Numbered from the stretch's first letter, positions 35,306 to 48,823 are shown. The stretch is 64,000 bases of DNA from Gnetum montanum (GCA_015680685.1 MNCI01008022.1:90362-154361); one strand, 5' to 3'. The notes: generated by a model not told the origin, from the letters alone. Made by a program: numbers and translations.

Positions 35306-37545
35306 CATGAACCCCAAGCAACCTTCGACCTCCACTTCGAGTGCAGTTGTTGTCCAGCTTGACCAACGAGAGATCCGAATTGACCTTCTTGGGGCCGGGA
35401 ATCTTGTCTTGGCATAGAGGCAATCTTTTTAGCAGTGCAACATACCTCCCAAGGTCATGGTGATCAATGACGACCAATACAACTTTTTTTATGCAAAACT
35501 CTAAGTGGGTTTGCCCTTTGACTGCCAAGAAATGGAAGCCAAACGTAGTTATGAGCTCATGAATTGTAATGGAAGAGAATGGTTCCCTTCTAATTTTGAC
35601 TTTATCTCACTCACAAAAGACTATCAGTGGGTGCTGGACAACCGCATCCACAACATGGATCGTGAGGAAGGGATAGACTACAAGGAGCCCTTCCAAGAGG
35701 AGATGGATGAGTTCAAGACTCAATCCAAGCACGATAACCCATTTCATGCCTCATTCTAGCAAATAGCCTCTACTTTTGTTCCTCTGTAGTCCTATAGCCT
35801 AGTGTCATCACCCAGGTCAACACCTATGGTGGGAACTCACCAAATAAAGTAGACTCACCAAGATCTTGCTATGCATTTTAGCCTTCCCTTTAACATGCCC
35901 TTCAACCATCCCTTTTTAGTCTGCATAACCTTTGCAGCCTATCTAGGTCGTCCAACCTTTTATAGTAGTAATCGTTGCACCTACACAACCCTACGTGCAC
36001 ACCATACACATTCCTTCCTTGTTGAACATGACTCAGGCATCATTTGTTCCGACTGTCATGTTGGCATCCTTTACAATGGCCCAAGCCATGAACCCATGGT
36101 CAAACCCAAGTGCTATGTCCATGGTACAACCTACATAGCAAGCATCGCATGTGGTCACACAACCTGGAGTCAGGTCATGGGCCACCCAATAACCACAGCA
36201 AGCAACATAATCCATGTAGCTTGCTACAGACACACCTAGATTGGATCAAGCACTTTAGCTAATCCAAAGTCTTACCAAAGAGGTCAAGTGGCTCAAGGCT
36301 GCCTCCTCTGAAACCATCCATGTGATGGACTTATCCCAAGATGATCCAATTAGTCTTGTAGTTCCACCATTAGTGTTACTCACTAGGGTCCCACTTCCAT
36401 AGTTCACTAAATACAATGGTGAAGGGGATCCTAACGTCCATTTGGTAGATTTTTGGTCAAAATGCCTCCTACTATAGGCATGGCTGAATGTCATCATCCA
36501 TGTGTTTACCATGTCCTTGATCGACAAGGCACTAGATTGGTACTACACGCTCCCCAGGGCCTCCATTACTTCTTTGGAGGAATTACTCACCCAATTTTTC
36601 ACTTGCTTCAAGTACAACTTGAAGCCTAAGACAACCTTGGATCAGTTGATGCAAGTCAAGCAAGGCCACTTAGAGCTCATGCAAAAATTCATCTAGTAGT
36701 GGAGCATGTCACTCAATGAGATCTGCAAGCCTATCATGGAAACACACATGATAGCCATTTTCAAAGGTGTAGTAAATGACTTTATCAAGTCAAAACTGTA
36801 CTACCTTACCCTGCAGTCCCTACATCAAGCATTTGCTCAAACTAAGAGCATTTAGGATGTAGTGGAGGCTAGCAAGGATCTGGCCTATGTGGCCTACAAA
36901 AACTTGCACATAAAGAAGGAGAAAGATAAGAAAAAAGGCAAGCACAACCATTGCAATGATGGCAAACAAGGCTAAGTTAGTCAATGCCAAATCAACAGCC
37001 AAGCCACCCAAGGCCTCGAACAATAACAACAAGGTAGCTAGATTTAGCGTAGTGGAAAATAACTAGCCTACGTGATCGATAGCCACAACACCAACTATCA
37101 CAAGGCCTAACTTCGAGTGCAAGGATTGCTCCAAGTACACACTGTTACTCATCAAGTGGTCAGAGCTCTTGAACCAACTGCTTCAAGCTGGACATATCTA
37201 GTATAAGTAGATGTCTAAGGAAGCTTGCAAGCCACATGATCGATACTATAAGCTCCTCAAAAATCCTTTGGTTACACTACCTAATGAGCCTCTAGTCCCT
37301 AAGCATTTCAAGTTGGACCAGTTTTGCCAATATCATCAGTTGCAAGGTCACGATACAAACTTTTGCATGGCTTTGCAAGATAATCTACAATGCATGATTG
37401 ACAAGGGTGAGTTGGCCCTTAATGCTACTAACCTAGTGCACCCTCAAAACCAATCAATGGGGGTTTATAAGGACCCTCTCAACATAAGTAGTGTAGGGTA
37501 CATCATCAATGCCATTAGCATTGCTGATGACTCAGAATCAATGTA
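35306..37545 (+). pseudogene. gag of element C
   Basis: The start is MNPKQPSTSTSSAVVVQLD. Several open stretches in shifting frames follow. Near 36410-36700 is the retrotransposon gag core: KYNGEGDPNVHLVDF, then DKALDWYYTLPRASITSLEE and QFFTCFKYNLKP. A lysine-rich stretch follows. Near 37318-37365 is FCQYHQLQGHDTNFC, the modified zinc knuckle (C-H-GH-C) seen in Tat-type gags. It is disrupted by stops and frameshifts. Confidence 0.7.
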
Positions 37546-38099
37546 GGAACCATTTGTGGTTTGTGTAGCAATAACTTAAATGTCCTTTGTCATAAGGGCA
37601 CTGCAACATGCAAACTTCCTGCCTGTTGGGAGTCTGGTGGTGGGCAAGGCATCAATCCTAATGTCCCAACCAAGCTTGTTCCCTTTTCTTGTATCCTAAT
37701 GTCCCAACCAACCAAGGAGGCCATAGCAACAAGTAAGCAACAATGGAGCATTGAGGCTCCAACAACTAACAATGGAGCACTGAGACTCCAAAGCAAACAA
37801 GGCCCAAATTCCCTCTACAAGAGATTCATTTCTTGGACCAAATGGAGGAGATGAAGGCTAGCAACAACAAAGTGGCGGATAGTGGAAAAGACTTCCTTGA
37901 CGCATTGGCATAAGTCTAGTAAGCTTTGAAATAGAAAAACATAATAGTAAGCCTATACGACCTAATAATGACTTGCTTCACCAATCTTGAAGCATTAGTC
38001 TATATATTGATCTCCATTCTTCTCATAGAGGACATCCCAACGGATGAACAGTCCCTCCATACTGTGATGTTGCCTCCTCCCCCATAGGAATCAAGTTCA

Positions 38100-38660
38100 A
38101 CGCACCTGGCATTTCATGATGAGGCAATCAAGGTGGACCCTAAAAAGGATGCAGTCATTACTCCAGTGATGTTTATCACCATCTACATGGAGCAATGCAA
38201 AATTCATAGGGTGCACGTCAACGATAGGGCGGAAACCAATGTCATCTTGTACATAGTTGTTGACAAGCTCGATCTTACTGAACAAATCAAATCGACAAAG
38301 ACAATGTTCCTTAAATTCTTCAATGGATCACATGTTGTCATACAGGGAACTATCATGATAGCCTTCCTAGTATGGGAGTAATTCCCCACCATTGCTAAAT
38401 TCATAGTGGTTGAGGAGGTGCTAGGCTGCAACTTGATCTTGGGTAGGCTTTGGTTAGCCCAGCTGTAGGCTATCTCCTCCCCAATCCATTAGAAAATTCA
38501 CCTTCCATATGAAGGTGGAGAGGTTATCATACACGGTGACAATGTAGCCCCTCTAACTATCAGCAACATTGATGTTGAATAAGCATCAGAGGTGGAGTTC
38601 CTTGATGACACACCTCCCACAGAGAATGAAGGCAAAAAATGTGAAGTAGACTAACCCGAA
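38100..38660 (+). pseudogene. Aspartic protease domain of element C
   Basis: The frame contains VHVNDRAETNVILY, in the place of the active-site D-[ST]-G-A. Further on are FNGSHVVIQGTIMIAFLVW and LILGRLWLAQL, the family's ILGRPWL motif, then HLPYEGGEVIIHGD. The catalytic context is damaged (ND-R in place of DGG/DSG). This follows gag as in other gypsy elements. Confidence 0.65.
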
Positions 38661-38829
38661 GAGCCAATGGGAGTCCCTAAACCTTCGAAAGATGCTTTGT
38701 GGGCAAAATTGCCCTTTGACATAGCTGACGAAGGTTAGGGTGAATATTGTGTTGTACCCTCTAGGCCCTACACACCACCTAACCCACACCAAATTAGGCA
38801 AAAATTGTGCAACTAAGGCATCCCCTTAG

Positions 38830-39505
38830 TCCAATAAGCATTGGGCACCTGCCTACCCCATTGCTACATGTTTTTCCTATTTGAATTTTGTTTGCATTTT
38901 ACGTTAGCTTGGTTGTTTGCGTTTTTGCATTATTTCCTTCTTTGTGCATTTATTTCTCCTATTCATGCATTTTCGCTAAGTTTACATTTTCACTTTGTTA
39001 CCTTTTAGCAATTAGCTTACACATAAAAAACTTCAAAATACATAAACATCATAAAATGCAAAAGTTACAAAAATACACAGCCCGCCATGGCCTTAAGCTG
39101 GCATCCTATGGCCTAAAAAGGCCTTAAACTATTGCACAACCCACCATGGCCTTAAATTGGCATCACACGACCTGCAATGGCCTAAACCTAGCAAAGCCTT
39201 TCCATTATCGCATGGCTTGAAATGACCTTAAACTATCAATGGGGCCTGAAATGGCCTAAAACTATCAAAATGTTATCTACACACATGGCCTGAAATGACC
39301 TAAAACTAGCAATCACTATGGCCTAATCGCATCACCCCATCACAGCATTAATATCAAACACATAGCAAATAAATGCAAAAGTCCACTTGTCATACACTTC
39401 ATATGGCAAAATTTCACTACATCTCATAACAATAATTACATGATCATTTGCATTATATAGTAAAAATACAAAAATGCCTAGTGACAAGGCTACACTAGGA
39501 TTTGC
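38830..39505. other. Spacer of element C with tandem 'ATGGCCTTAAACTGGCA' words
   Basis: From about 39060 to 39330 a degenerate tandem repeat of roughly 30 bases recurs (ATGGCCT.AAACT.GCA). Similar words recur at 45030-45140 and in a clearer array at 48824-49325. No protein-coding signal is visible on the plus strand. Confidence 0.5.
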
Positions 39506-42500
39506 TTAACTGATGGCGCTAGGTGGGGGTGGAGGCTTCTCTTCTTCCATTGTGCCATTAGGGCCTACAACATTGCTTAGTGCCTGTCAACAATAGCAAC
39601 AAAACATAAAACTGTAAGTAAATGTACAATACACATCTGACAGAAAAAAAGCATAAAAAAAGCAACACAAAGAACTGACCTAGGAGGATCCCACATTAAC
39701 CATCTTTAGAGGTAGGTTATGAAGGCCCTCGTTCAAGCGTTAGAGGATCTCAACCTTAGATAGCCATGTCCAGTCCTCTTGGCCGAAGTCAACACCCATA
39801 AGGGTCTTATCTTCATCCACAGTGATCCATGCAAGCAGCTACATAGAAAAGGTGGCAGGTGAAGCCTCCCCTAAGGGCATGGTAATCTCCTACTATATAG
39901 AACCACTAACCACTATGTGGCAAGCGAATATCTCAAAGGTCTAACTCCTACTAATCACCTTAATGAATATCTCAAAGTGGCAAGCCTTGATAGACTCTTC
40001 TTTGAGTTGCTATAAATATGCATCTCACTCACTCTTATAGTAATTTTTGTGGTCCTTTTGCATGTGCCCCCACTTGCACACCTTAATGCTAAAACTTTTC
40101 CACTCCTAGCCCTTCTGGGCAAGCAGATCCATTTGTAGCCTTTGCTCGATGATCTCCCAGGTAGCCTCATTCTTGCCCCAGATCATTGACCAATACCTAG
40201 CATAATTGATCTCTATGGTCTACCAAGTATCATCTCCCCATGCCTAAGCCAACAAGAAATCATATTGGGATTAGAGGTTCTCAATCTTCGTGTTCTAGCT
40301 CACCACTATCTCTTGTTTGAGTGCTTGTAGGTCCACAACGCTTTTGCACTAGACAATACGCATTTGCTAACTACCTCGTATACACAGTGAGGCACTTGCT
40401 CCACTTCAAGGGGGGGTATTTGGGGACAACATCTATCTTAGCCACCCGGTTTAGGTCCCAGTGGAGCTTAGAACCTATTGGCATGCAATAAGTAGATCAA
40501 CATTAGTCATAGACTAAGCATAAATTGGTAAAGCAACATAAGCAAAACAACAACATGCATATTGATCTCTAGATCTGTTTATTATATGCGGTCCATCATA
40601 TCCTTCACAATGCCTTCCATGAAGGCAAATTTATGTGGCATCTCTACCCATGGCTTCATGCGGTGGGTAGGCACAGGTGGTGGATCGCTGGCAGGAACAT
40701 CCAAGGTTGTAGCCCAATATGATACAATATTTAGTAGTAACTAAATAGATAAAGATGCAAAAGTAGAAAAGAAAAAATAAATGGCAACTTAAAGTGCTTA
40801 TCAAGTAAGCCCTCATGTATGAGTGTAAGGGGATCTCCTAGCTACATACCATCAAAGAGGCTAGCAAAATCACCCTTGTTAGGGTGGAACAACCCCTCTA
40901 CATCAAAGTATTGAAAGGTCTTTGTGGCCTCGTGTAGCTCCTCTTGAGGTGCCTCTTCCTCCTTAGCTTGAGGAGGGGCTATGTTTGCCATTGTCACTAT
41001 TGCTACTTTGGCAGCCCTCTTACCTAACTCACAAACATAGCATAATAGCATTAACATAACATAATAAGAAAACATAAAAACTATAAACATAGAAAACACA
41101 AAAAAAATGCATCTACACATGTACTAAGTTGCAACATATATGCACAAAGCAGTTATTTTGAGGAGGATTTTCTTGGTGCCTACCTATCCAACTACAGAAG
41201 TAGCCTCCTTTGCCAAGCGTGGCCTCTTAATCTTTGCCTTGGAAGGCCCCACCTTTTCTGCAATGTAACAATTGGTTTTGTTCACATCCCCAATAATAAT
41301 TGGAGGACACTTGCCTACATTATCATGGAAATAATGTGACCCTAACCTCCCTAGATGGCCTTTGGTCGTAACTGAGTATGATTCATAAATTCCCTCTAGG
41401 GGGTCCTACATGTGAGTGGTTGTGAACAGGTGCCTAATCCAAGGCTTGGACAGCTACTCATAGTCTTGCACTACCCAATGCATGCTATCTCAGACCACTA
41501 AAAACTCTACAAACCTTCACAGATACACTACGAAGAATGCGAAGTGCATGTGAGAGCTCGCTTGGAGGTTGTAGCAAAGTCTAGTGATCTCTGCTTGTAG
41601 TCTAGTAGCAAGGAAGGAGGCCCAGTTGAACCTCATGCTCTCCTTCAATACCTCCCTCATCATCTACACCTTCTCCACCCCAAGGATCTTTCCTTGGGAG
41701 AGCAACTTCAGAAAGGCATAGGCATGAAAAAGAGGGTAGAGCTCCCGGACCTCAGGCACATGCACGTCTCTAATCATGACACCTTTGTGAGATCGGGTGG
41801 TTTCCAACGACTCCTCAATCTCTCCTTTACAGTCCACCTCTCTGGTGGCCTTATTAATGACCAATAGGCCCTCAGAGGGGAGGCTAAATAGGTTAATGAA
41901 GAGAGCATCGTTGAGGTCCAAGACTACCCTCACTCCATGCATGCAAGTGATGAAGTGACAAGCATCGTTGCTGAAGAAGTCTATAATGGTGACCATTTGA
42001 ACCACTGAAATGCTTAGGCTAAGGACCAAGAAAATGTCCATCAACCCAGCACATGTGAGTTGATTGGTCAATGCCTCTGAGCCCTAATGGCACAACCAAT
42101 GCTGTGCCCCCTTCACATCACCGTACTTCATGATAAGGGTGGCCTCACTACAGCCTATGGTGACTACCATCACCTCTCTTAAAGCAATTGCAGCTTCAAC
42201 ATAGGCAAAACAATGTTACCATTATGCAAGGGCAAATCAATGAGTGCATGTGAGCAATCTTAAAAGTTGAACAACAAGTGCTTACATGGAACAAATGGTG
42301 TGCGAGACAAAGGTGGTAGTGCAACTAGCTCCTCAAAATTGGGCATACCACTAGCCCACCCCTCATCAAGCCAACCTTAGGTCTTGCACTACTTGAACAC
42401 CTTCAGGTATCAAGTGGAGTAATTCTTTAGATTATCTCCCACCTATTCAAGTACGACCTTCTGAAAGTTTGGACTAGAGGAGAACACATCTAGGGCAGTG

Positions 42501-43063
42501 TGAGTCAAATTAAGAGCCTCTGGCTTATCATGGAGCCCTTGATCATCAACTTTAAATCTAGCATCAAGCATGGGCAATTAGAGGTTAGTAAACTTAGCAT
42601 GGGCCAACAATAAGAAACATGATGTGAAATCATAGGAGCATGGAATAGGGTACGCACATGTAGAGCAACGAAGAGGGTCTTGCTCTTGTTATAACAAGAG
42701 AACTCGACATTCCCTAGATTTTGGATAAGGAACAAGTTCCCCTAGGGCCTTGCCTTAAACTACCTGCTTGATCATCACCGGTCATGGACTCATTGGACAT
42801 AAACCTCAATATGTCCCAGTTGGCCCCAAGTAGTAATGTCTCGATGATGGTGTTTGCAACCTCTGCCACTAAGTGTGACCACATGATCACACTGAAGTGT
42901 TGTAGTAGGTATGTTAGGAATGCAGATGCCACTAGTCAAAACCATACAGCCTGATAACCCACCTTCATATCCAATGTAGGTGTGTTGGGCATAGGCTCGC
43001 TCATGTAGCAAAGGATGTCAATAAGCTCCATAACAACTAAGATGAACTTTAGCAACACCCTGT
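39506..43063 (-). pseudogene. Antisense, intron-containing ORF (aORF) inside element C
   Basis: On the strand opposite to gag-pol a series of coherent coding blocks is separated by short GT-AG introns. Clear exons are 42193-41184, 41018-40850 and 39583-39506; the exon just above ends at 42286. Introns 42285-42194 (92 bases), 41183-41019 (165) and 39679-39584 (96) join frames of matching phase. Further blocks lie at about 43063-42640, 42590-42286, 40707-40585 and 40474-39680; their edges are less sure. Protein features include VEVANTIIETLLLG-like helices, GVRVVLDLNDALFINLFSLP, MRFNWASFLATRLQAEITRL, a late helical region (IWGKNEATWEIIEQRLQMDL), and the tail MEEEKPPPPPSAIS before TAA. The tail and layout resemble the B second ORF. 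About a dozen stops are present. The 5' end is not defined. Function is unknown. Confidence 0.6.
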
Positions 43064-45311
43064 GATCACACAAATAACAAATGTAGCATTAGTATACAGT
43101 AGATGCATTTTGGCAAAAACACATTACTTTACACTTAGCAAAAGTTAGCATGATGTGGCATGACTTAGCAATATAAGTATCCTAGGGTCCCTTGGGGCCT
43201 TATGGGTATAGGATGTCAACATACACATTTGATGTGCAAGGCACTCACTGGGGTAAAGCATGTTTTTGTAGCAGTAGCATTTTGTTTTGCATGTTCACAC
43301 ATCTGGCATTACACTTTGCACATTTGGCAATTTAACATTAGCATCTCACATTTTTAGGTTTAACACTTTTGCATAAAAATTTTCAAATTTTTTCCAACTC
43401 TAGGCTACCTTTGGGAGCATTGTCCAGAAACTCAAGTTTTCTCTAACTCTGCAAACACTGACTACGCTCTGGTAATTAAAGAGCATAGTCCCAACACAAA
43501 ATCTAACTACTGACTACGCTCCCAGGAAGCTTAGTCCTAAATTTTCACAAAAATTCCTAACTACTAACTATGCTCCAAAAAGTGTAGCCCCAAAAAATTC
43601 AAAATTTTTTGAAAAAAAAACTAACTATTTAATGTTATGCCTCACACACTTTGAACTCCTTATTGTTGTGCACTCAACACCTATTAGGGCTATGACTCTC
43701 GTGGCCACATTGACAACATTGTTGCTTAGCCAAATAAAATGCAAGGACCACACCATTAGGTGTCATGCTTCCCCTTGTAGCCCTTGTTGTGCTAAGGATG
43801 CAATGCCCTCACGGCCCTAGTGGCTGCTCCCATAAATAAAAAAATTGGTAGGAACTCTGTCCCAACCCCATCCTGTGGCAACCATCCACAACCGTCACCG
43901 ACACCCACAATCCCTTGATCCCCTACACAACAAAACATTCAAAACAAAATAAAAGTAAAGGGCAGGAACTTTTTGTTATGTGTCACACCTTATGGGCAAT
44001 GATCCCAAAGCCTCGACAAAACCCTTGTCCCTACCTTGCACGGGAGACAAGAAAAATGTATGATAAAATCTAATTAAAAATAAGATCACGAAAGCTGAAA
44101 AAGAGGCTCGCTGCACCTAGGCTTCATAGGCGATAGCCCTAGGGCCACCGCTAGAACCCAAATTGCTCACCCTACATGCCCACCAAAAAGAAAAATTTTC
44201 CATAGGCCCACAACCTTCCCTCACCCCAAGGACTACACTAGTTGCCACGATAACCATGACTGTAGCAAAACGTTGCCAGCCTTCACCTCCTATATTTTGC
44301 CATCGAACCCTACATGCATGCCAAATCCCCTACCCTACACACAAGCTTGTGGCTATTGCAGCGGCCATGACCATAGCCAAATGCTTGCACCTCACCCATT
44401 CAAATCCTCGAAATGACAAAACCTCTCACATGTGCATACCCTCATGGTCATGGTGGCCTTGAATGACCACGGTGGTAGTAGCCCTTGCCAAGGCAAGGGC
44501 CACCAACATGTCAAACCCTAGTGCCAAGCCCTAAGTGCTTAAGTGAAAGCCCAAAATGCAAAAAAATGACAAGAGGGGTAGAGCGTAGTTAGGGTACTTA
44601 GCAGTGAGTGGCATCCTCCACTCCTCTACACATGTCCATGATAGGCATCCCAGGACTCGCTCTTCCTCATCCACATTGGGCAGGCCTAGGTGCTAACATC
44701 CACTTTGGTACTACATTCTGGCAACTATGCTTTGACAACCGTGCTATGCTATGGAAAGTTCATTTTTTCCTTTAACAATGACAAATTCACCAAGGGTAAA
44801 ATGCACTTTTATACCCCTAGGGACCACTTAAATTTTTACCTACCTGAGACTACGCTGAATAGTGCAAAGCATAGTTGGGTATGAGTGTAGTCACCAGAGT
44901 TAGAAAATTTTTTGATTTTTCAGGTAGTCTTTGGAGTTAAAATTTTTTTGAATTTTTCTTGTCGCCCAATTGACACCTCAGCTAATTTTTCTTTCCCAAC
45001 GCACCAAGCCTTGTCCCAATGATGCATTTAGCACATATCACCATCTACTAGGATGTTAAACTAGCACTTGATGATCTGCTAAGACCTTAAATTGGCATTT
45101 TACAATTCACTAAGACCTTAAGCTAGCGACCCCATGTCTTGTCAAGGCGCAAAATCAACCCATGCATCCCTTAACTTCAAAATCACATCTACCTACTTAG
45201 ACAAAATTTTATTGCATTAGTTTCTTTAACTGTGCATATTGCTCTCATTAAGATAAGTGTGAATTGGACATTTTTTTAGTTTTCTTGTAGAATTATTGCT
45301 TGATTCACAAC
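43064..45311. other. Element C spacer between antisense ORF and pol
   Basis: Short open frames occur on the plus strand (for example 44163-44462) but none resembles a protein. Palindromic GACTACGCTC-type words like those of the LTR recur at about 43460-43600, 44580 and 44850-44890. A few 'taaactagca' repeat words lie at 45030-45140. The promoter or upstream exons of the antisense ORF may lie here. Confidence 0.35.
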
Positions 45312-48300
45312 ATGTCTACATACGAGCATCTTCATTTGCCTCTGGTCCTCACTGGGCCACATGGTAATCTTATGTAATTCATCGATCCTCAATACCTAGA
45401 CCTTGAGCCCGTAGCCTATGACAAATGCATAACATCTATAGAGGCATTGCTAGACTAGCCAAACCATCTAGTTAAGGCCCTAGATCTAGAGGCAAGTTAT
45501 ATCACCGAGGATCCCCTTGTTGAAGTCCTGGTAGCAAAATCTTGTGGCGAGGAAAAAACATTAAAAATTAGTTCTTTGTTAGACCCTCAACATGCCCAAA
45601 ACATCATAAAAGTACTTAATGAAAACATTAAGGCCTTCACATGGTCTTACGAAGACATGCTAGTCCTAGATCCTCACATAGTGCAACACAACATAATCCT
45701 TGATCCTAGCATGAAACCAGTCAAACAAAAAGCCTACAAGGTTAGGATTGAGGTGGCATTGGTAGTCTATGATGAAATCACCAAGCTAGTCTCATCTGGG
45801 TAGTTAACTATGCAAATTGGGTCTCCAACATCGTAGTTGTACCGAAGAAAAACAAAAGTATATGCATTTGCATAAACTTCCAAGACCTAAATAAGGCAAC
45901 CATTAAAGATGATTTTTCATTGCCTAGTATTAATCAGTTGGTCGATACTATGGCTGGTCATGCCTTGTTATCCTTCATGGATGAGTTCTTGGGTTACAAC
46001 TAGATTTGGATCAACCCAAAGCACTAGCTTAGTACTACCTTCATGATCCCTTGGGGTACATTTTGCTACACAATGATGCCCTTCGAACTCAAGAGCATAG
46101 GAGTGACTTATCAATGAGCCATGATGTACATTTTTAGTGATTACCTATTAGGTCTGCTCAATGATTATGTTAACAATATAGTAGTTAAGTCCAAGGCATC
46201 ACACAACCATGTAGCTAATTTAGGCCTTGTGCTCAGACGTTGCCTTCAACATGAACTTAGGCTAAATCCTAAGAAATGTGTCTTTGGTATCAAGATGGAT
46301 TGCATGTTAGGTTTTGTAGTATCTAAAGTAGGCATACATATAGACCCTAATAAGGTTAAGGCCATTATCAACTTAGCACCACTGGCCAACCTTAAGGAGC
46401 TATGAGGGTTACAAGGCATATTGCAATTCATACTCTAGTTTATTGCATGGTTGACTGACAAGTTGTAGCCAATGCAACACTTGCTAAAAAAAGGAGTCTA
46501 CTTTGAGTGGATCACTCAATGCCAAGAGGCATTTGACAACCTTAAATAGGAGCTAGCTCAACTTCCAATGGTCTATCCTCTGTAAGGAGATAAACCATTC
46601 TACATCTACCTTACTGCTTTAGACGTGTCCGTCACCTCTCTACTTCATCAAAAGTAGGACAATGATATAGAGGTCCCCATATACTACTTAAGCCATGCAT
46701 TAGTTGCCTATGAAGTAAAGTATAATGATGTGAAAAAGACTTGCCTCACCTTAGTCTTCACACTTAAGAAGTGGAGGCATTATCTTTTTTGTAGCCAAGT
46801 AAACATCATCTGTAAGAGAAATGTACTTTGAGCTATTATGATGAATATCTATGAGAGCAATCACTTTCCACATTGGAAAGCAATAAGCATAGAGTTTGAC
46901 TTGCATTACATTACACAAGCATTAACAAAAGGTCAAGTAATAGCCGCATAACTTACAGCTTCCCCAATCAACAACCAAGTAACCATAGATTCAAAATTTC
47001 CAAATGAGCATGTCACTAGCATAGGCTAAGTGTTTGACAACTTCAAGGCACTTTTACACTTTGATGGTGCTTCAACCTCTCAAGGGGGTAGTGCTACTAC
47101 CATAATCACATTCCCCTCTAGGGAGATTCGACCCTTTGCATATCATCTTACATTTCCATGTACTAACAACATGGTAGAGTATGAGGGTCTTCTCTGAGGC
47201 ATCTTAGCAACTCATGACCTAGGAATACAAAACCTAGTAGTCTAAGGTGATTCGAAACTAGTTGTTAACCAAGTTATAGATGTTTACGCTTGCAAAGTCT
47301 AACACTTAAAGCCTTATTATGACTTGGCAAAACACTTGCTCAAACAATGTGCAATTGTTGATGTTCAGCATATTCCTCACAATGAAAATGCCATTGCTAA
47401 TGCATTAGCTACATTAGCCTTAATCATTACACCTAAAATGTTTCATGCGTTGCCCAACATGATGGTAAATTGCACTGTGCCTATCATGTAAACAACTGAC
47501 ATTGCATCCATAGCCACAGTAAGCACAACCCACGTAGTAGAGTGGTACAAAGAAATCAAATCATACCTTCTTTAGGGTGAACCTCTACAACATCTAATCA
47601 CTACTCAAAAATATGCAGCATGAAAGAGATTGCGGTAGTACCTCATTGTAGGTGATAATACTTTGTACCACCAATCCTATGATGGCATACTATTAACATG
47701 CATTAGTGATAGCGAAGTGTAAATAATAATTGAACAAGTCTATGAGGGACTCTGTGAAGGCCACATAGCACCCAAGGCAATGGTGGTGAAGATTAGACGT
47801 TGAGGCTGCTACTGGCCTTACATGGAGCACAATTGTGTCTCCAAGGTTAAAATGTGTGACACGTGTCAGCAACATGACAACTTAATGCACGTGCCACCTA
47901 CTAAACTGCATACAACATAGATCACATGGCCATTCCAATGTTGGGGGTTAGACATCATAGGATCGATAACACCTTTGTCCTCTATAGGGCATAGCTTCAT
48001 CATAATCACCACTGAGTATTTTATGAAGTAAGTTGAAGCTATTCCCCTTAGAAGGACTACATCATAGTAGGCTTGCAAATTCATACTTGACAACATAGAG
48101 TCTTGTTTTGGTTTACCCATGATCATAGTCACAAACAACAAGCCATAGTTTAGTAGTGCTAAGACCAAAGCCTTTTGTGAGCACTTTGGAATCAAACATT
48201 TCTTTTTGTCACCCTACTACCCATAGGCAAATGGCTAAGTAGAGGCCACAAACAAAGTCATCATCAATCTTCTAAAGAAGATGCTCAACCACAGTAAACG

Positions 48301-48783
48301 ACGATGGCATGAGCAGCAGATCTACGCACTTTGGGCCTATTGCATGACATGAAGAATTGCAATAGGTAAGACATCATATAGTTTGGTTTATCGGTATGAA
48401 GCCATCTTGCCTTTAGAATGACAAGTCCCATTGCTCCAAGTAATCCTCTCAAGCTTCATCGATGAAGCTCAAAATAATGAGTTGAGAACCATTAACCTCG
48501 ACTTAATAGAGGATGAGCACATGCAAATGCTTAGTTAAATTGAGTGGTACCAGCAAATGCAACAACAAAAGCATCATCACGATCAACACCAGTGCCTAAT
48601 CAAGGAGGGGAACCTAGTCCTCAAGGTCATTTGCGAAGTCATGGATAAATTCTCAGCTAATTGGGAAGGGCCTTTCTTGGTTGTCAAGGCTTATGGCAAC
48701 AAAGCATTTAAGCTTGCAAATCATGATGGAAATGAACTTGCCAATTTCGTGAACCACTCATATTTGAAGCTGTACTATGCATG
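45312..48783 (+). pseudogene. pol of element C: RT, RNase H, second RNase H, integrase
   Basis: A fresh ATG (MSTYEHLHLPLVLTG) opens pol. RT (about 45800-46400) shows VVPKKNKSICICINFQDLNK, SFMDEFLGYN and DYVNNIVVKSK, where YVDD has become YVNN. RNase H follows with HLLKKGVYFEWITQCQEAF and YYLSHALVAYEVKYNDVKK. A second RNase H-like block (about 47050-47410) has LHFDGASTSQGGSAT, NNMVEYEGLL and VVQGDSKLVVNQV-type motifs, the duplicate typical of Tat elements. Integrase shows an HHCC end (KMCDTCQQHD), WGLDIIGS, SPYYPXANG and VEATNKVI. The end is EGPFLVVKAYGNKAFKLAN...YLKLYYA. One frameshift near 45800 and many TAG/TAA codons are seen. Confidence 0.85.
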
Positions 48784-48823
48784 ACACATAGTGCCTCATC
48801 AACGATAGAGCAAGGTAAGCAAT

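Noticed and set aside
36033-36239. Overlapping open frames on both strands (66 and 122 codons)
   Set aside because: They lie within the gag region of C; His/Thr/Cys-rich content reflects frame-shifted gag sequence, not a separate gene.
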